A stretch of 64,000 nucleotides of DNA. Origin: Colias croceus (taxonomy: Eukaryota > Arthropoda > Insecta > Lepidoptera > Pieridae). Of this stretch, positions 1 through 11,304 are shown piece after piece. Below the pieces are notes generated by a model, which was given only the letters and a program-made list of their open reading frames with translations, did no database searches and was not told the origin of the DNA. The stretch is from contig NC_059541.1 in NCBI RefSeq assembly GCF_905220415.1, positions 8,568,501 through 8,632,500 of the forward strand, given 5' to 3'. Position numbers and translations under genes: made by a program. Positions within the stretch are counted from its first letter, which is position 1; the number at the start of each line of letters is the position of its first letter.

Positions 1-912
1 TTTCAACCAACTATAGAACCACGTCATAGGACTAAAGACTATTTATGAACCAAAATGACTCGTGGTTAATGTTTGTTTAAATAGGGTGTAATGTTAAATT
101 CGCAATTAAAAATGAATTGTATATTTCAAAATTATTAATATTATGCTCTAGACTCTAGAGGTTCCATTACATTAATAATAAAATATTTTTTATGCAAAAT
201 GTTGCAGCAAAATAATAAAATATTTTTTATGCAAAATCTTATTTGTTAAGGCATTCGTAAAAATGTTAGTATGTATATTATCAATCTGGCAATAAAGAAA
301 CCAATCATACTTTAAGGGTGCTTTTCCATCAATAATGTGCGAAGACGTATAGCGAGGAATGTCTTTGTAAATAACCAATAATATCGTTTCATTTAATTTG
401 AAACATTTAGTAGCGATACTTTAAAATTGATAAGAATTTAATCAATTTAAACTCGGTATTGTGTATTTACGAGAGAAATAGGGACATAACATGTAAACAT
501 CTTTATCTTATTATCTACCGATTGTAGATGCAAACATTTAACAGCAACAAACAACACAATTAACTAAAGATAACTGCTAATTCTTAAGCATGCATGGAAA
601 ACATCTGAAAGCGAAATGAAAAATTCCATTAAATTCTAGATTTAATATAGATTTGGAATAAAATTGAGACTTGAGATGTTGTACTTTATTTTAGTCAAAA
701 TATAATGCTTCACGATCGTTTATTATCAGATTATTCTCAAACTATTAACAAAAAAAACAACTATAGGTAATTAATAATTATAATAACTGTGACAAGGTAA
801 GCCGTGTAAAAAATATCTAATTCGCGTTTCAAATCATGAATATGTATGTCTGCGTCATATGTTTTCGTATCATTTTCCTTTTGAGAAATTTCACAACAAT
901 TAATTATTGAAG
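1..912. other. AT-rich non-coding stretch
   Basis: No coding exon is recognisable. The last LITAF-A exon should lie downstream of 1464 on the minus strand, and I searched this stretch by eye for its C-W-P-C and C-P-x-C signature without finding it. The only structure is a 27-bp direct repeat (174-200 and 211-237) whose copies are offset by 37 bp. Confidence 0.5.
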
Positions 913-1099
913 ACTAGCGGTCCACCCCGGCTTCGCCCGTGGTACATATTTCGCAATAAAAAGTAGCCTATGTCCTTTCTCGGGTATCAAAATATCTCCA
1001 TACCAAATTTCATGCAAATTGGTTCAGTAGTTTAGGCGTTACTCAATAACAGACAGACAGACAGAGTTACTTTCGCATTTATAATATTATAGTATGGAT
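913..1099 (-). mobile_element. Helitron-like short non-autonomous element
   Basis: Read on the minus strand it begins near an ATCCATACTATAATATTATA-type end, runs through an AGTAACTCTGTCTGTC stretch, and ends with a GC-rich block followed by CTAGT. The same family recurs at 6582-6769 (same orientation) and 26643-26881 (opposite orientation). TC start, CTAGT end and absence of terminal inverted repeats are Helitron hallmarks. It codes for nothing. Confidence 0.6.
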
Positions 1100-1205
1100 T
1101 ATATGTTATACGTACATATTGTATTTATGGTTAATATTATGTTTCCTTACATGTACTCTAATTCTATATTGAAAAAGCTCTATCATCTCTCTTTATGAAC
1201 AATTT

Positions 1206-1364
1206 CTGGTCGACCCCGGTTTTGCCCGTAAGTAGGGTACGTAGTATACTTATAATCAGAATCATGTCAATATCTATCGGTAAACTTTTTTGCCAATCGG
1301 TCCAATAATTCCTGAGGATATCGCATTGATACAATCCTTCAGCTTTATAATATTAGTATAGATC
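1206..1364 (-). mobile_element. Degenerate Helitron-like remnant
   Basis: Its GGTCGACCCCGGTTTTGCCCG block resembles the GC-rich 3' block of the Helitron-like family at 913 and 6582, and it closes with the TATAATATTAGTATAGAT end. The interior is eroded and short. Confidence 0.45.
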
Positions 1365-1376
1365 TATATCTCTATA

Positions 1377-1416
1377 GTGCAAATCTATACTAATCTATGT
1401 TAGTATAGATTTGCAC
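1377..1416. repeat. Perfect 17-bp hairpin
   Basis: Arms 1377-1393 and 1400-1416 are perfect reverse complements around a 6-base loop. It lies between a Helitron-like remnant and the donor end of the LITAF-A exon. Confidence 0.85.
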
Positions 1417-1463
1417 GTACGAATTTCTATCAAAGTTCTTGTTAAATTAAAAATAAAACTTAC

Positions 1464-1605
1464 AAGAATAAACATAACAGAAAGGCTACAATATGTGTCC
1501 TGGTAGTTGCTTTATGCTCGATTCTGGTGACCACGCTCGCGCGGCAAGATGGGCAGATCAAGGTCCCCGGTTTTGGACCCACAGGTGCGATGTTACTCAT
1601 TGTTG
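1464..1605 (-). CDS. LITAF-A: LITAF-domain protein, first coding exon (partial gene)
   Basis: On the minus strand a TTTTCAG acceptor (1606-1608) is followed five bases later by an ATG (1598-1600) and a 45-codon open frame. It ends at a GTAAGT donor (1458-1463) in phase 2. The peptide has a Cys-x-x-Cys (C-P-S-C, residues 16-19), then a basic stretch and T-R-T-H-I-V-A-F-L-L-C-L-F. This is the first half of a LITAF domain: half a zinc site leading into the membrane-inserting hydrophobic segment. Intron phase and position match the two complete LITAF genes in this window. The leader before the CxxC is only 15 residues and has no PPxY motif, unlike its paralogues. The last exon, with the second Cys pair, is not visible down to position 1, so the gene probably runs off the window. 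LITAF proteins act on late endosomal or lysosomal membranes; the exact role here is unknown. Confidence 0.82.
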
Positions 1606-1608
1606 CTG

Positions 1609-3518
1609 AAAAGATAAAGAAATGTATTAATTTCTGAGGATTTTACAACAAAATTGAGGCAATTAAACGTTACCCACAATTACAACTTTAACAGATGTAA
1701 ATTTTTCTGATCGACATAGGTCAATGGTTTTTTTGCAATTTGCTTATGATGCTAAAAATTATAAAAAATTACATATGCCATACAATTCCCTAAAGATCAA
1801 GCGTTATCCGAAACTTTTAAGATTTTTTATTGCTTCAAAATAAAATTAAAATAGGAACACTGAAAAAAATAAGACGCTTTTACAATATTACATCTGTCCT
1901 TAGATCATTAAGTAATGATCTAAGCATCGGTCGTACGGATGGGATACGAATAACAGGCAGTAACTGTTCCAAATAGCGATTACAAACAAAATCATTATTA
2001 ACTTCAGATTTTTTTTTACTTTTCGATACATCATACATGTCATAGTCTGAACCACCTATTAAAATTTGGCGGGAGATCCAAAAATAACCCTGTAAAATTA
2101 AATAGCTACCTTATTATGAATACTGACTCACCGTCACAGTTACAAGTATTTTAGAACGCTTTTGTTGGACTACTAGATGTTTTCTATTTCCCATCATTAG
2201 GTTCCCGTCTGTCAAAAGGATCAAGCTAAGTTGTACAGGATATAATGTGGTATAATGTAATAGAAATTTGAATTAGTCAGGGAAAAATGTGCTTTTTTTG
2301 TAAAAGATCGAACATGCCTACATTAGATACGGTGTTTAAAGCAATATCTAGTGTTCGTACCCAATTAGAACCTCATCGTTAGATATACCTACATATTATT
2401 ATAAAAAGTTTGAGCTCATATTATACCACGCACGCACGAATTTGGCTTCGGCGATATTTAGGTATATCATACTCGAACACAGTACTCGAATAAGCACAAT
2501 TCATAGATTCAAATAATATACTGGTATACCTACTTCCTCTTTGTATCGATACATGGATAGAGGTTTGGTATCCCTTAGAAAACGTGGGAGTGGCTAAAAA
2601 TTACAGTTCGCAATTCGCACTACCTGTTATCAGCGTCTTAACATGTTACCTATTTAGACTAGGTAGGTTCAGTTAATTACACTGTGACTGAGTTTGCAGA
2701 AATTGTAATTGTAATCGTAACTATCTGAAATTTTATAGCGTCTCCTTAAAGGTAATTTCATTTCGACTAGGTATATGAAAGACTTGATTAAAATGTATTT
2801 TTTTTGTAATGGATAAACTCAAGATTTTGTTCTGATTCTATCTGTCGAACCCGTGTAAAATCCTGCTAATTAAGTTTCTTGTAAATGTAAATAACGAGGA
2901 AACCCAAGCACCTGTCATATTACGTATAGATATTTGAGAAGTTTCAAGGACGCCTGCGCATGCACATCACACAGTTCTCGCAAAAACCTATTCTTATTTT
3001 TTCAAATAGGTTTCAACAATACAACAGTTCAATGTCCAATGTCACACTTATTATAAAATAATAATTATTATTTTTAACTCTATCTATTCGTCCGGTTCAT
3101 TATTTCATAGATAATAAAGACCACGACACATCAAAAAATCTTTTAGGTATAATCAAATGATGTTTTAATTAGGTTACCACGTATACTATTCGAGCAAAAT
3201 TAAATTTTTAATTTAACATATTTAACTCTGCCAACTTGATTCTATAATAGAAAAAAATGAAATCTTGATAGTCACAAATCACAATATTAGCAAGCTGATT
3301 TCTTTAAACTTTCACTTAGTTGCAACCTTACTTTATGTACACACACTATAAAACTCTTCGAAGCCTGCCGGCAAAACATGAGGAAAAAAAACTATGACAA
3401 TCTCCTCCAAATCAACTGCACTGAACATCAAGAATTAATATCATTTCTAATAATTATAGTATTAACGTGATATTCTTTTACATTTCTTGGTTATTTTAAA
3501 ATACACACATGGCTTAAA
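1609..3518. other. Probable 5' intron of LITAF-A
   Basis: AT-rich sequence without recognisable genes or complete mobile elements. If the candidate first exon at 3525-3573 is right, this is the intron in the 5' UTR of LITAF-A. Confidence 0.3.
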
Positions 3519-3524
3519 ACATAC

Positions 3525-3573
3525 CTGTATTCAATATATTCAAGTTATAAAATAGCGACTCGACACATTCACT
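3525..3573 (-). other. Candidate 5' UTR exon of LITAF-A
   Basis: On the minus strand an initiator-like GCCAGTG (A at 3573) is followed by 49 bases ending in ATACAG and a GTATGT donor (3519-3524). Joined to the acceptor at 1606-1608 it would give an untranslated leader with one short upstream frame. It lies directly downstream of the CCAAT/CRE/AP-1 cluster. Inferred from signals only. Confidence 0.35.
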
Positions 3574-3608
3574 GGCAACAAGCTACTAAATTGTTGAACG
3601 TGATTGTA

Positions 3609-3657
3609 ATTGGTCAGGCCAGTGTTGGCCAATAGCTGTGACGTCACCATGAGTCAC
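3609..3657 (-). promoter_or_regulatory. CCAAT, CRE and AP-1-like motif cluster
   Basis: Two CCAAT boxes in opposite orientation (ATTGG 3609-3613, CCAAT 3629-3633), a perfect palindromic CRE TGACGTCA (3639-3646) and an AP-1-like TGAGTCAC (3650-3657) lie within 49 bp. They sit 36-84 bp upstream of the initiator-like sequence at 3573 on the minus strand. This is the expected spacing for a proximal promoter of LITAF-A. The motifs are seen; their use is inferred. Confidence 0.4.
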
Positions 3658-4950
3658 CCAGGCTTGGTTGGTAGGAGTTATTACCCTTGATACTCCAGTA
3701 TATTTTACTGGAGACGTATTTATAGTTGTAATTATTCATACAGCGAAGGAAACACTTAGAGTTGGCCCTGATTCATTCATACGCTCAACAGGTTAACGTT
3801 TGTTTAGTAGGTACCTATTTTAGTTTCATTCTGGTTATTCGACGTTGATTAATAAATTGCTTAGTATGGGTATTTTGCACAATAGTGAAGATTTAACTAT
3901 ATATACATTGAGGTAAACTATAAAATATAAATCAAATCTTAACGAATGACTATTGATTCTGTTATTCATATATTTTTATTATAAATAATGATAATATTGT
4001 TGAATAGTAATTGACCATGAGCTAATTACAATGAGTATAGCAAAATAATAATGCACTTTAGATTATAGAAAATAACTTCATAAGTATATTAATTCCACTG
4101 CTAGAGACGGCAACACAATAGTGTTATTATTTTTGTAGTATTATTGCGTAATACATTACACGTATTACTGGTATTAGAATAGATTCAAGCGTTATCCATT
4201 AATCTAGATACACAATGTATAATGTATATGTACTGATTCTATCACGAACTATAATAACAACCGGGTCAGAGCCACGTCGATTTACTAGTTCAAGGACAGC
4301 TGTATTCAATAAGGTTAATTTGTTTTAGTCTATTTTTTAGATCACGATCGATTACAAAAAGCCGTCTGAGAATTTATATCCGTATGGATGAGCACAATAT
4401 CTTCAATAATTCATGATTTTATTACAGTTCATTATGCTAACCATTTATTTAACTTATGTTTAGTATTTGTGTTGCCTTCGATTGCGTATCGAATCATCGA
4501 ATGATTATCGTGGGGACAAGATTCGATTTCCAATGTGACTAATAAAATCAGGCATAGCTGGCCACAGAGAGTTGATCACCTACTTTTCCATATAAAAAAA
4601 TTAATCTCTAATGTAACTAGTTCGTAGAATGTATATTTTCCATACATCTCATAGCATGTGAGGTACACTTTAATCTAATGTAAATATTTAATTCGTAATA
4701 AACGATAAGAATTATATTAATTATAATTAAAGTCACTGCTCTTGTCGCGGGGTTTCTCAAAGAATTCATAGATATCAATCAATCGATAGCGAAATTATCA
4801 ATAAAATGATTTTATAGCCAACACAATTAAAACATGAATATGTAATAACAGTGATATCTCACAATCTACTCGTATCTTTTGACAGGAAAATTTTATGTTT
4901 AAAATAAAGTACACATGTTCAGTCATAATAATATATGTTCAAACATACCT

Positions 4951-5066
4951 TTTAAATAAATAAACTACCACAATAGTTTACTTCAAACGGGAATAGCACT
5001 ACGATTACTAAAACACGTCACTTCAACACCACCAAGAACAGTATACAGCTGTGTGACCTATTTATA
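4951..5066 (-). promoter_or_regulatory. Candidate TATA promoter and untranslated first exon
   Basis: On the minus strand a TATAAATA (5059-5066) is followed about 30 bases later by a possible start site near 5035. An ATG-free stretch then ends in AAAAG and a GTATGT donor (intron from 4950). It could be an alternative first exon of LITAF-A, whose acceptor lies downstream on the same strand. No transcript evidence is available. Confidence 0.3.
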
Positions 5067-6246
5067 AATCAGGGAATGTTGAGGAAAATAATATCTTTAG
5101 TCTTTGGTCGATGTGAAAAGTATCTAGGAAAAAAAGGACTTGAAATTAGCTACACTATTAGAAATCGGCCGTCTGAAAAGCCCTGGGTGGGTTATAAATA
5201 AATCGCTACCATGGTATAGACCGCAATATTATTACTGAAGAAAATACATTATGTTTCTAAGGTATGAATGACAGTATCTATGTAACTGCATTTTGCAAAC
5301 GAACATAGAGACAGTCAGACAGAGCTAGAGCAAAAGTTATAACGAGAATTCACTCGTAATGCACCGTAAGACTATATTTTTCTCAAATATCATCAAATTT
5401 CTTCGAACATAAATATAAATATGTTTTTGAACACAAATTCCAAATAAAAACTGCATTTAAGCACCTGTTTATATTTTTATTTCTGTTCCTCTCGAATATG
5501 CAACAATATGCAATTTATATTACAGAATAAACAAACTTAATGATCGTAAAGCCAAAGGTTAGTTTGTTTTTTCATAAGAGATCAAATAAAAAAGTAAGAC
5601 ATTGAAGTTGATTTTTTTTTTCAATAAAAAGTTGCACGTAGTGCCTTCCTAGTCAATTGTAGTTTTTTACAAGGAACAAAATGCCTATTACCTGATAACT
5701 AATGCCGTTTCTACTAGTTTCTAAACACTTTAAAAAAAGTATCAACACAATTTAAAACGTTCAACTTGCCATAATAAAAGAAAAGTTAACTTTTTTAATC
5801 CATTTATTTTAAATAGGTATACAATAGAAACGACATAATAATAGTTAATAAAACCGAGAAAAGTACAATCAATATAATATGTATACATTTTTGTGATCTA
5901 TGAAATTATAATCTATAATACCAATCCCAACCCCATATACAATTAAATCTCTCCATTTAATTTTATGATCATGTTCCTTATACACTTGTCCCTGTACTTA
6001 GAAAACAATAAAACAATAAATAAAGTTATCAGAAATTTTAAAGTTATAAAATTATGTTTAAATTTATCCGATAAATAGATATTATATTTATTTATATTGA
6101 TATAATATAAAATAAGCATAGAAAATAATTAACCTGCTCTCTATAAATCGACTTAGCCCAATATTTAAGAGGACTAGTAGAGCTAAACGCGAGTTTAATA
6201 ATGCTTTAAAGTATCTGCAGTAAAAAATCTCAGACAAATATAATAT
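5067..6246. other. AT-rich non-coding stretch
   Basis: No gene, exon or recognisable mobile element seen in this interval. Confidence 0.4.
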
Positions 6247-6416
6247 GACTAGCGGTCCGCCCCGGCTTCGCCCGTGGTACCTACGTGTTTAAACTATCCT
6301 ATCTCTCAAGTTGGATCGAACTGCACATGGTGTGCGAATTTTATTATAATCGGTTTAGTGATTTAGGAGTCCATTGAGGACAAACATTGTGACACGAGAT
6401 TTATATATATTAAGAT
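6247..6416 (-). mobile_element. Helitron-like short element, diverged
   Basis: Begins on the plus strand with ACTAGCGGTCCGCCCCGGCT and ends in a TATATATATTAAGATA-type terminus. It shares the GC-rich end block with copies at 913, 6582, 31420 and 58531, but the middle (through about 6360) differs. Confidence 0.5.
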
Positions 6417-6581
6417 ATTCTTCAGAAGATATACTAGCTAGATAGTGTACAGCTAGCTAGCACTCAAGTTCACTCTTGTAGTCCTCTGAACTCTATTATT
6501 TCTAGGTTATACATATACAAAAACTTTGTGAACACTTATCCCAAAACAATACGCAAAATGAATACAGACATATTTATAGAA

Positions 6582-6769
6582 AACTAGCGGTCCGCCCCGG
6601 CTTCGCCCGTGGTACATATTAATTCGCAATAAAAAGTAGCCTATGTCCTTTCTCGGGTATCAAAATATCTCCATGCCAAATTTCATGCAAATTGGTTCAG
6701 TAGTTTAGGCGTGATTGAGTAACAGACGGACAGACAGAGTTACTTTCGCATTTATAATATTAGTATGGA
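6582..6769 (-). mobile_element. Helitron-like short non-autonomous element
   Basis: Close relative of 913-1099 in the same orientation, with the same GC-rich terminal block, the pyrimidine-rich CAGACGGACAGACAGAG stretch and the TATAATATTAGTATGGAT end. Confidence 0.6.
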
Positions 6770-6840
6770 TGCTTGAGTCAAAATGCAAAAATCGTTATGC
6801 ATACCGTATAATTGATATAACTTTTCAAACCAATAAGCGG

Positions 6841-6955
6841 ATCCACACAGAGCGAGAGAATTCTTCCGAATTTCCTCGGAAAAGCCACGTCCTGGGGGAC
6901 CTGCCTCCCGAGGACAACATCTATCGAGTATCGAGGTGGCTCGCTCTGTGTGGAT
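6841..6955. repeat. MITE-like inverted-repeat unit
   Basis: A 16-bp perfect terminal inverted repeat (6841-6856 and 6940-6955, ATCCACACAGAGCGAG) bounds a GC-richer 83-bp core. No clear target duplication was found. Short open frames across it on both strands are not protein-like. Confidence 0.5.
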
Positions 6956-7099
6956 TCTCTATAATAAATATTTATATGACGCAAGAAGATTTAAAAATAT
7001 GTAGTCTATCGATAAAATAATGTGTTAAATTAAATGCAAATGTTATTAGAAAAGATTGCGATTTTCAGATTAGATTTATTTTTAAAATAAAATACTTAC

Positions 7100-7262
7100 A
7101 CTAGCTGCTCCCCGCGGTTTCACACCCGTGGTTCCACTCCTGTTGGTCGTAGCGTGGTGATATAATATAATCAATAGCCTTTCTTGATAAATGGGCTATC
7201 TAACACCGAAAGAATTTTTCAAATCGGGCCAGTAGTTACTGAGATTAGCGTGTTCATTTAAA
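7100..7262 (-). mobile_element. Lep1-type Helitron-like element
   Basis: On the minus strand it shows the interior ACTACTGG...ATTCTTTCGGTGTTAGATA...GGCTAT...CACGCTACGACCAACAGGAGTGGA and ends ACCGCGGGGAGCAGCTAGT. The same family is present at 30246-30412 and 30441-30644 on the plus strand. The 5' end is eroded. Confidence 0.65.
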
Positions 7263-7422
7263 CAAAAAAAGAATAATATTTCTTATATTTTTATACATAA
7301 ATGGACACCCACATAAAAATGTTTTACATTTTACTAAAAATTCTTTAATTAACGAAATTCCACTTGCGTATTGACGATTAATGTATTTATTATCCTTGAA
7401 ACTCTGGCTTCCCTTTTCCTTG

Positions 7423-7522
7423 TTAGATATTGCAGCCCAAATAAGTATTACATATTGGACAATAATGCTGAATTTTTTTACAGGCATCTGCACAATACGG
7501 TATCCAAACACAAGGCCAGCAT
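7423..7522 (-). CDS. LITAF-B, last coding exon
   Basis: A TTTCAG acceptor (7523-7525, minus strand) leads into 100 coding bases ending in TAA at 7423-7425. The phase matches the donor of the exon at 20311-20600. The exon gives 32 residues of the second half of a LITAF domain: C-W-P-C, an aromatic and aliphatic stretch, C-x3-C, then H-Y-C-P-I-C-N-T-Y-L-G. The C-P-x-C (residues 116 and 119 of the joined protein) pairs with the CNTC at 65-68 to bind zinc. A possible poly(A) signal (AATAAA at 7386-7391, minus) lies just past the stop. It is separated from its partner exon by about 12.8 kb of intron, mostly mobile DNA. No other exon with a matching first half lies between them. Confidence 0.85.
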
Positions 7523-8054
7523 CTGAAAATAAATAATATCGTGCCTTAATTATTTATTAATGAAACTAAAATAATTTAATAGTCACATTATAATTCTCTC
7601 TAAATAGAATTTGTATTGCGAATTAATTTTGATATTATAATTAATAAATAGTTGTTAAATTATTATTAAAACACTATGTTATTGTTTACAAATATTTGTT
7701 ACTTATCACTACTATCATCATCTTATCATGCACAAACTAGCTATTTGGCAGATTGTATATTTGAATAAAAAAATGTGTAGACATCTTGGTTAGACATCGA
7801 TAGAGTACCTAGTCTCTGATTGAAGCTAGCTTTTTCACACCTATAATAATATTTTTTTGAAACTGGCAGTTGATATTTGATTAAATACTATTTAACGTTA
7901 GCCAAGTTATTTGCCACAATGTAGTTTTGGCGATTGTGAACATATTATTTTTTTATATATCTAATGTAATAAAAAAAGAATTTGGTACTTATTAGATAGG
8001 TAACAATTCATATCTTCATGTTTAATTAAATATACAAACAAAAATATATAATAT

Positions 8055-8261
8055 TTTAGTGTAGCTGTGTGTAGGGAGATGAAATTAAAGATAGCGGCCA
8101 ATTAAATTTTATATTTCTTCTAAATTACACAAAAATATATTATTTATATTCACTAACTACAAAACGTGGGTCGGTGGCGCGAGCTATGGGACAACTGAGG
8201 GGCGACGCTATGTGACTGTGCGACGCGGCCGAAAATCCTGCGTCAGCACAGCACCTACAAT
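8055..8261 (-). repeat. Outer element 3' LTR
   Basis: 207 bp, matching 18194-18400. Terminal bases are set by the shared sequence and by the ATAT duplication at 8051-8054. A TG...CA boundary (8060-8259) is the alternative, but leaves no matching target duplication. Confidence 0.88.
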
Positions 8262-8847
8262 ATTCCCCCCTTTTCAAAAAAAAATGTGGAACATTTTTAA
8301 ACAAAATCAAATTAAATTATCTTTATTTAGATTACTAACTCGCACAACGAACCCTAACAATTCTGCTGACAGACAAAAAATAACAATGTGAAACATAATA
8401 CAAGATTAGTTCAGGAGTCGGTGAAACATTTTTATAAACACACGAACATTTATTTTAAAAAAGATACTTAACATATAAAAATTACTAGTCTGCAGCCATG
8501 GTGTTTGATATAACGTTATGATGTCCTCTCTTGGCATCATTGCGGCCATTTGCCAACAATACAATCTAATAAAGTCCTACGGTCGAACAACATAACATTA
8601 CATACACACAAACATTATAATGTAAAGTAACATTATTAATAAAAAAATACGCAATGTATAATATTAAGGTATCATGTACCTAGTACATTAACATGCAAAT
8701 AAAATCATTCACAATTAATACGAAAATATAATTAAAATTGTTCCCGTCTCTTACACTATGACGATAGATACAATAACAATGCAATATATGAAACGTCATG
8801 ACATTAAAATTTTAATAACACACAAAGAAATATAACTTACACGTTTG

Positions 8848-9114
8848 TTAATACACAACTTTATTTAATTCTCGTGTTCTTTCCACCTTGATTTCAGGAA
8901 CAGATAAGCTAGTAGTACTCATAACTTCTTTTTTAAACCAATTACTAGCAACTTTAATACACTGTTGTTTCAAAACACAACAAACAAAAATAGTTAATAT
9001 AACTGCAATGAAAATTATTATGATTCCAAATATATTAATTTTATTTTCCAGCTTTGAAACATTGGAAATACTTTCGTTAATGACAACACTTTCCTTGGTT
9101 TGATTTAATCCCAT
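8848..9114 (-). CDS. Small membrane-protein ORF downstream of pol in the outer element
   Basis: An 88-codon ATG-initiated frame between pol and the 3' LTR. Residues about 26-48 form one strongly hydrophobic Ile/Val-rich segment ending in two cysteines, flanked by a polar Ser/Asn-rich N-terminus and a Lys/Glu-rich C-terminus. A single-pass membrane protein is the natural reading. CsRn1-type elements are not generally described with an env, so this could be a remnant of an acquired envelope-like gene, an accessory frame, or a chance ORF. The nested element has no equivalent in its 700-bp 3' region. The frame is intact although pol is broken. I do not recognise its sequence. Confidence 0.4.
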   Translation of the reverse strand: MGLNQTKESVVINESISNVSKLENKINIFGIIIIFIAVILTIFVCCVLKQQCIKVASNWFKKEVMSTTSLSVPEIKVERTRELNKVVY

Positions 9115-9317
9115 AGTAAAATCGTAAAATATTATAATATATAGAAAAATAATTGTATAAAATGTATATATTTAGTTGTATATAGTTTGAAAATAAAAAT
9201 GTTGAATAAAATATTTAAATATAACCATTCTTTAAATTCAAAGAATTACGTGACCTAAAACAACAACATACAATTTGCAACTTTGCATGGTTGCAATAAC
9301 AATGGCTATGTACATGA

Positions 9318-10999
9318 TTAAAACATAAATTTACTTGCCGTTTTTCGTATTCGCCCTGATCGTGTAACATAATTTTTACAGCTGGATTTGTCTGTCTCAA
9401 ACGTTACCTTTTTAATTACCTTTTTTGTATGTAGCGAATCATTAATTTTACTATCACTCATATTAACAGATTTACCTGTGAACTTAGTCACAATATTATT
9501 ATCATCAGGTAAAACGTATGCAGGTTTTAACCTATCTATTGAAACGTTAAGTTGTCTGTCCATTAATTGAATTTTAAAAGTTTTATCCCTTCTACTAATG
9601 ACACGATATGGCCCATCATACGGCGGTTGTAATGGTTTCCGTACGGTGTCATTTCTTAAAAATACATATTCGCAATCAATTAAATCTTTATGAATGAACA
9701 TTTTACACGGTAATTTATTAATTCTAGGTACCGGTTTCATACTGTGTATAATCGACCTCAATTTATCAACATAACTATGTTCGTCACACGGTTTTATATT
9801 ACTTGTGTCATAAAAATCACCAGGCAGCCTTATATTACTGCCATAAATCATTTGAGCTGAAGTTACGCCTGTGTCTAATTTAACAGTTGTGCGTAACCCT
9901 AACAATACTGTTGCTAGTTCATCAACCCATGAATTACAATTTAAACGAGCCATAAGCGCTGCTTTTAAAGATCTATGCCAACGCTCTACTGCACCGTTGC
10001 TCTGTGGATGATATGGGGTGGTCCGCAACTTTTGTATTCCCATTAATAACATAAGCTGCTTAAATAAATTACTTTCGAATTGTCGACCTTGGTCACTTGT
10101 AAGCCTAAGGGGACAACCGAACCTACAAATCCAACCCTCATACAACACCTTTGCCACAGTCTCCGCAGTAATTTCTTTTAAAGGAAAAGCCTCGGGCCAC
10201 TTGGTGTACCTATCTATGATTGTTAGACAATATCTAAACCCTTCTGATGAAATTGGCAATGGCCCTACAAGATCAATATGTATATGCTCAAAACGGCTCG
10301 AGCCTTGAAAACTTCCTAAATCGGATACAGTATGTTTTGAGACTTTAGCTCTTTGGCACTTAATACATGTTTTAGACCAAATTCCTATATCCTTATTCAT
10401 TTCTGGCCAAAAATATCTATCTGTTACTAATTTTTTTGTGGCTCTAATACCCGGGTGACTTAAATTATGCACAGCATCAAAAGCTAAACGTCGAAATTGT
10501 TTAGGTAAATATGGTTGAATTCTATCTGTGGATGTTTCACAATAAATTTGTTTATTACAATCGAACATTGCAACACGCTTAAGTGTAAATTGACTGTTTA
10601 CGTTTGACCGGTGTCGCATTTCTGCAAGTTGTTCATCCGTTTCCTGCGCTCGGGCGAGTTCTGCGAAATCTAACACGGTGGGACATGTTATTGTTTCAAT
10701 TCTCGATAACGTGTCAGCGACTATATTTTCCCTACCTGTTACATGACGAATATCTGTACAAAACTCACTAATAAACATAATTTGCCTAGTTCTTCGAGCA
10801 GTTTCCCTATTTGTACCTATTTTACTAAATGCAAAACAAAGTGGCTTATGATCTGTATAAACTATTAATTCGCGGCCTTCAACCATGTTGCGAAAATGAA
10901 TAATTGATAAATATATCGCTAATAATTCTCTATCATAGGTACTGTATTTACGCTGAGCTTCCGTAAGTTTACGTGAAAAATATCCTAAAGGTTGCCAAA
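9318..10999 (-). pseudogene. Outer element pol, C-terminal part: RNase H end and integrase
   Basis: Continues the pol frame that breaks off at 15674, the split point of the nested insertion. It begins in the RNase H domain (Y-S-T-Y-D-R-E-L-L-A, T-D-H-K-P-L motifs). It then carries the integrase HHCC zinc finger (H-N-L-S-H-P-G... C-x2-C), and the DDE core with D in H-I-D-L-V-G-P, D in T-S-D-Q-G-R-Q-F and E in N-G-A-V-E-R-W. It ends with a basic C-terminal region. The frame is open throughout. Its first codons upstream of 10999 in the raw sequence belong to the nested LTR and are not part of the protein. It is labelled a pseudogene because it is cut off from its start. Confidence 0.9.
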
Positions 11000-11216
11000 T
11001 GTAGGGACACACATGTACAATTCGCTGATCGAGCTTTTTGTATATGTGTGCGTCCACATTGTTTCCCCGACGCTTTTTAGATTTATTAGAATAAAAGGTC
11101 AGTAGTGCATAACGGCTAGCATAAATAACACTTATGTATTGTGAAGAGTAATAAAGCATTGAAGGAAAGGTTTTATTATTTGGGGCAACCTACGGGGGCA
11201 AAGGCACTACTCAACA
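11000..11216 (+). repeat. Nested element 5' LTR
   Basis: Differs from the 3' LTR at four places: one substitution (AAAAGG versus AAAAAG) and three single-base indels. It contains an AATAAA near 11147 that could serve as poly(A) signal. Confidence 0.9.
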
Positions 11217-11217
11217 T

Positions 11218-11230
11218 TGGTGACCCCGAC
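11218..11230 (+). other. Primer-binding site, tRNA-Trp
   Basis: TGGTGACCCCGAC, one base after the 5' LTR, is complementary to the 3' end of animal tRNA-Trp including CCA. Confidence 0.8.
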
Positions 11231-11304
11231 AAAGAACAACAAGAAATTATAACAATAAAATTATTTTGAAGACGAAGATTTATTGGAAGAATTTAAATTT
11301 TAAC

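Noticed and set aside
6715..7020. 101-codon plus frame and its minus-strand counterpart
   Set aside because: It runs from a Helitron-like end through an inverted-repeat unit; no protein-like composition or known motif.
9215..9400. 61-codon minus frame
   Set aside because: Overlaps the end of the outer pol in another frame and has no features of its own.
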